In this document: positions 20,941 to 22,881 of the stretch, piece after piece | How positions within the stretch are numbered: the first letter of the stretch is position 1 | Layout of the letters: every line of letters starts with the position of its first letter | NCBI GenBank assembly: GCA_036897625.1 | Contig: JAYMTA010000937.1 | Location: forward strand, 1-22,881 | Source: Pelargonium cotyledonis | Lineage: Eukaryota > Streptophyta > Magnoliopsida > Geraniales > Geraniaceae | Length of the DNA stretch: 22,881 bases | Direction of reading: 5' to 3' | Translations under genes and position numbers: made by a program | The notes under the pieces: generated by a model | Database searches by the model: none | What the model was told of the DNA's origin: nothing | The model's input: only the letters and a program-made list of their open reading frames with translations

Positions 20941-22120
20941 ATTTATGTTTAGGTTCAGAGAAAAGAAATGGATTTTAGCGAGTTGTCAGTGTAATTAATA
21001 GTATAATGTAATGTAAATATTAGGCAACTTCATGAAGAAGAATGCTTTATGCCATTATGGCAATCTTTTTATTTACTAATTTTATTACTTCTAGTAATAA
21101 ATTAACTAATCCAATCATAAATAATGCATTAACCCTTCCTCCATTAGCTCCTTGGAAGGAGGAGGAATAGAAAATTGTTATGTTTGTTTGCTGACACTAC
21201 TTTTTTTTCTTTTTTTTTTTCATTTTTAAGATGTGTCCCCTAAATTTGAAAATTAATGTTTGGTAAAATATTTGAATTGGGTTAAAAGCAGGGCAATTAT
21301 TTTGAACTTAAACTCAGGGACAATCAAAATCCAATTTAATTTAACATGATCAATCAATTTTGAATTGGATCAGGTCGGATATGTCGTATATGTCGAATTA
21401 AACTGTATAATGCGGATATGTATGATTACACTCATTTTATGTCTATCCGACTCAAGACTCAAATGAACAAAATTATTTTGAGTCGTATTCAGATTCTATT
21501 TAGTAATCCAAACAGACCCGATCCGGTGCGCAAAACTACCATCTTATTCAAGCTTTGGGTTCGTTGAATAAGCTTCATGTTTATCAAAATGGAAAAGATA
21601 AAATGTGATCAACACGTTCAAAACTTGGTATAGGAAGTTGGGCCAACCGATTTAAGTATTTCAGATTTTTTATAAAATCTCATGTTCAAGTTTTTCTTGT
21701 GACGGTACGAGAAGAGTTATTTAGATTTACAGTGAACAGCTACTATATTAATTACTGCTACTTGCAGTACAGATCAGCTACCAACCTACCACCATGACAC
21801 CATTTTGCCGCGCCTTCCGGTAGATACAGTTTCTTCAACAACTGCCACAACCAGGAATAGTAAAGTGGAATTGAGTTGCCTATTTATCCATCATTTCTGC
21901 TCCACACAATTATCGTTTGATTGTTTACGTGTAGCCGTTGACTTATTATTATTATTATTATTATTATTACTACATTTTTGTGGAACACATCATATGTATT
22001 AATGAGTCCATTTATGTTAGATCAACACCCAAATTTTAGGTCTGAAGTTCAAGATTTATTTGAACTTAAAAGAGTTATTTAAGACAGTAACATTCACATA
22101 AAGAGAAGAAGCCAACATAT
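20941..22120. other. AT-rich intergenic stretch with a (TTA)9 microsatellite
   Basis: The TTA/TAT run occupies 21943-21969. A segment at about 21290-21540 (AATTGGATCAGGTCGGATATG ... ACCCGATCCGG) resembles in composition the segment at 560-700. No open frame with recognisable residues or splice pattern is present. Confidence 0.5.
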
Positions 22121-22124
22121 TTAA

Positions 22125-22330
22125 TACTCTCTCCGTACTAAAATGAGTGTCCTCCTTTCTATTTTGAAAAAAATTATGAAGAATTTAGTTAATGTGATAT
22201 ATTTACTATTGTATCCTTATGATCATGTGGTGAGAGATTCTAACTAACTTTTTATAAAAATATTATTGATAATTCATATATAACTAACTTACTAACCAAA
22301 AAAACAATACACTCATATTTGGTTTTCAGT
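22125..22330. mobile_element. Stowaway-like MITE relic, left end clear, right end degenerate
   Basis: TACTCTCTCCGTACTAAAAT at 22125-22144 followed by GAGTGTCCTCC is the usual opening of dicot Stowaway-like elements. The expected mirror-image right end is not intact; the best candidate is ACACTCATATTTGG at about 22310-22323. The interior is AT-rich and non-coding. Confidence 0.45.
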
Positions 22331-22659
22331 CAAATAAGTCTATCACCAACATTTAAAATTTTATATCCAAAGTACATATATAATAAAATTATATAATACC
22401 AATTGTGCATGTGCCAAGTCTATATCATGGAAAAGTAGGAGAAGTCCAAGTTGTTTGGATTTTATGGTTAATCTACATTCGGGAAATTAGAGAGTTTTTC
22501 TCTTGCGTTGACAATTAGAGAATAGAGTAATTGTTTGCTGCAAGTTGACCAAAAATATGATCATCGTAATTTTCATGGTACACAACACTCTTTCGACCAA
22601 TAGAACTTTTCTAATAACCTAAAATTAACTAAGAAAAATATAAATAAATTGGGCTAGAA

Positions 22660-22881
22660 AAAAAGTCCAATGGGCCCCGCTTATCCGTTTCAGCCCAATC
22701 TCAAGTTACAACCATTCCACAATTATTCAAGTAACGAATACTTCTAGACGGGACCTGTTTTCCTGATCAATCACATCCAGAAAGACCGGATCGACGGTGA
22801 TATGGCTATCCACGTGGCACTTAAACTTGTGGTCCCACCACAGCAACTTCGCCGCACCCCCAATTTCCACAGCGGCGTCGA
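22660..22881. promoter_or_regulatory. Possible promoter-proximal region of a gene beyond the right edge
   Basis: Composition shifts from AT-rich to mixed. A site II motif (AATGGGCCCCGC, about 22669-22680), AGCCCAAT (about 22692-22699) and a perfect G-box in CCACGTGGCAC (CACGTG at 22811-22816) occur within 150 bp, followed by C-rich sequence to the edge. No start codon or protein frame can be assigned, so the downstream gene and its strand are unknown. Confidence 0.35.

Noticed and set aside
1..22881. tRNA, rRNA, CRISPR or bacterial-type operon features
   Set aside because: No cloverleaf, rRNA segment or spaced direct-repeat array was recognised by eye, and the intron-rich gene structure shows plant nuclear DNA.

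Overview
This is a stretch of flowering-plant nuclear DNA, most likely from a eudicot. It has an AT-rich background, genes split by many short GT-AG introns, dinucleotide and trinucleotide microsatellites, and Stowaway-like elements whose ends begin TA...CTCYGT. All genes were rebuilt by hand by joining exons at splice sites in consistent phase and by recalling the protein families. No database was searched.

Layout, left to right: (1) 1-260, a foldback inverted repeat cut by the window edge, then AT-rich DNA. (2) 1546-8190, minus strand, a 14-exon gene for a divergent SEC23-type COPII coat protein. The model is intact at every junction except for an in-frame TGA at codon 90, just after the zinc finger. 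(3) 8191-9168, a divergent promoter region with a cluster of site II (TGGGCC) motifs and a probable 5'UTR intron. (4) 9169-10464, plus strand, a small 3-exon gene for a mitochondrial ATPase-inhibitor-like (IF1-type, At2g27730-like) protein of 83 residues. (5) 10803-11480, plus strand, the broken 3' part of an F-box-associated protein gene with a Trp-to-stop change. (6) 11481-13445, intergenic DNA with an unassigned segment, a GC-rich exon-like island and a 208-bp Stowaway-like MITE ending about 150 bp before the next start codon. (7) 13446-16298, plus strand, a complete 9-exon N-carbamoylputrescine amidase gene (299 residues). (8) 16905-20613, minus strand, a complete 5-exon CRIB-RopGAP gene (470 residues), convergent with (7). 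Its third intron holds an unexplained exon-like 51-nt cassette that is in phase. (9) 20614-22881, 5' flank and AT-rich intergenic DNA with a second MITE-like end and, at the right edge, G-box and site II motifs that may belong to a promoter outside the window.

The genes do not form an operon-like unit. They act in separate processes: vesicle coat, mitochondrial ATP synthase control, polyamine (putrescine) synthesis and ROP GTPase signalling. From memory, the Arabidopsis chromosome 2 neighbours At2g27440 (RopGAP-like), At2g27450 (CPA/NLP1) and At2g27460 (SEC23-like) correspond to three of these genes, so the window probably shows old conserved microsynteny into which the F-box fragment and MITE were inserted. 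The points most worth checking are the TGA in the SEC23-like gene, the hidden cassette exon in the RopGAP gene, the F-box relic and the MITE in the CPA promoter.
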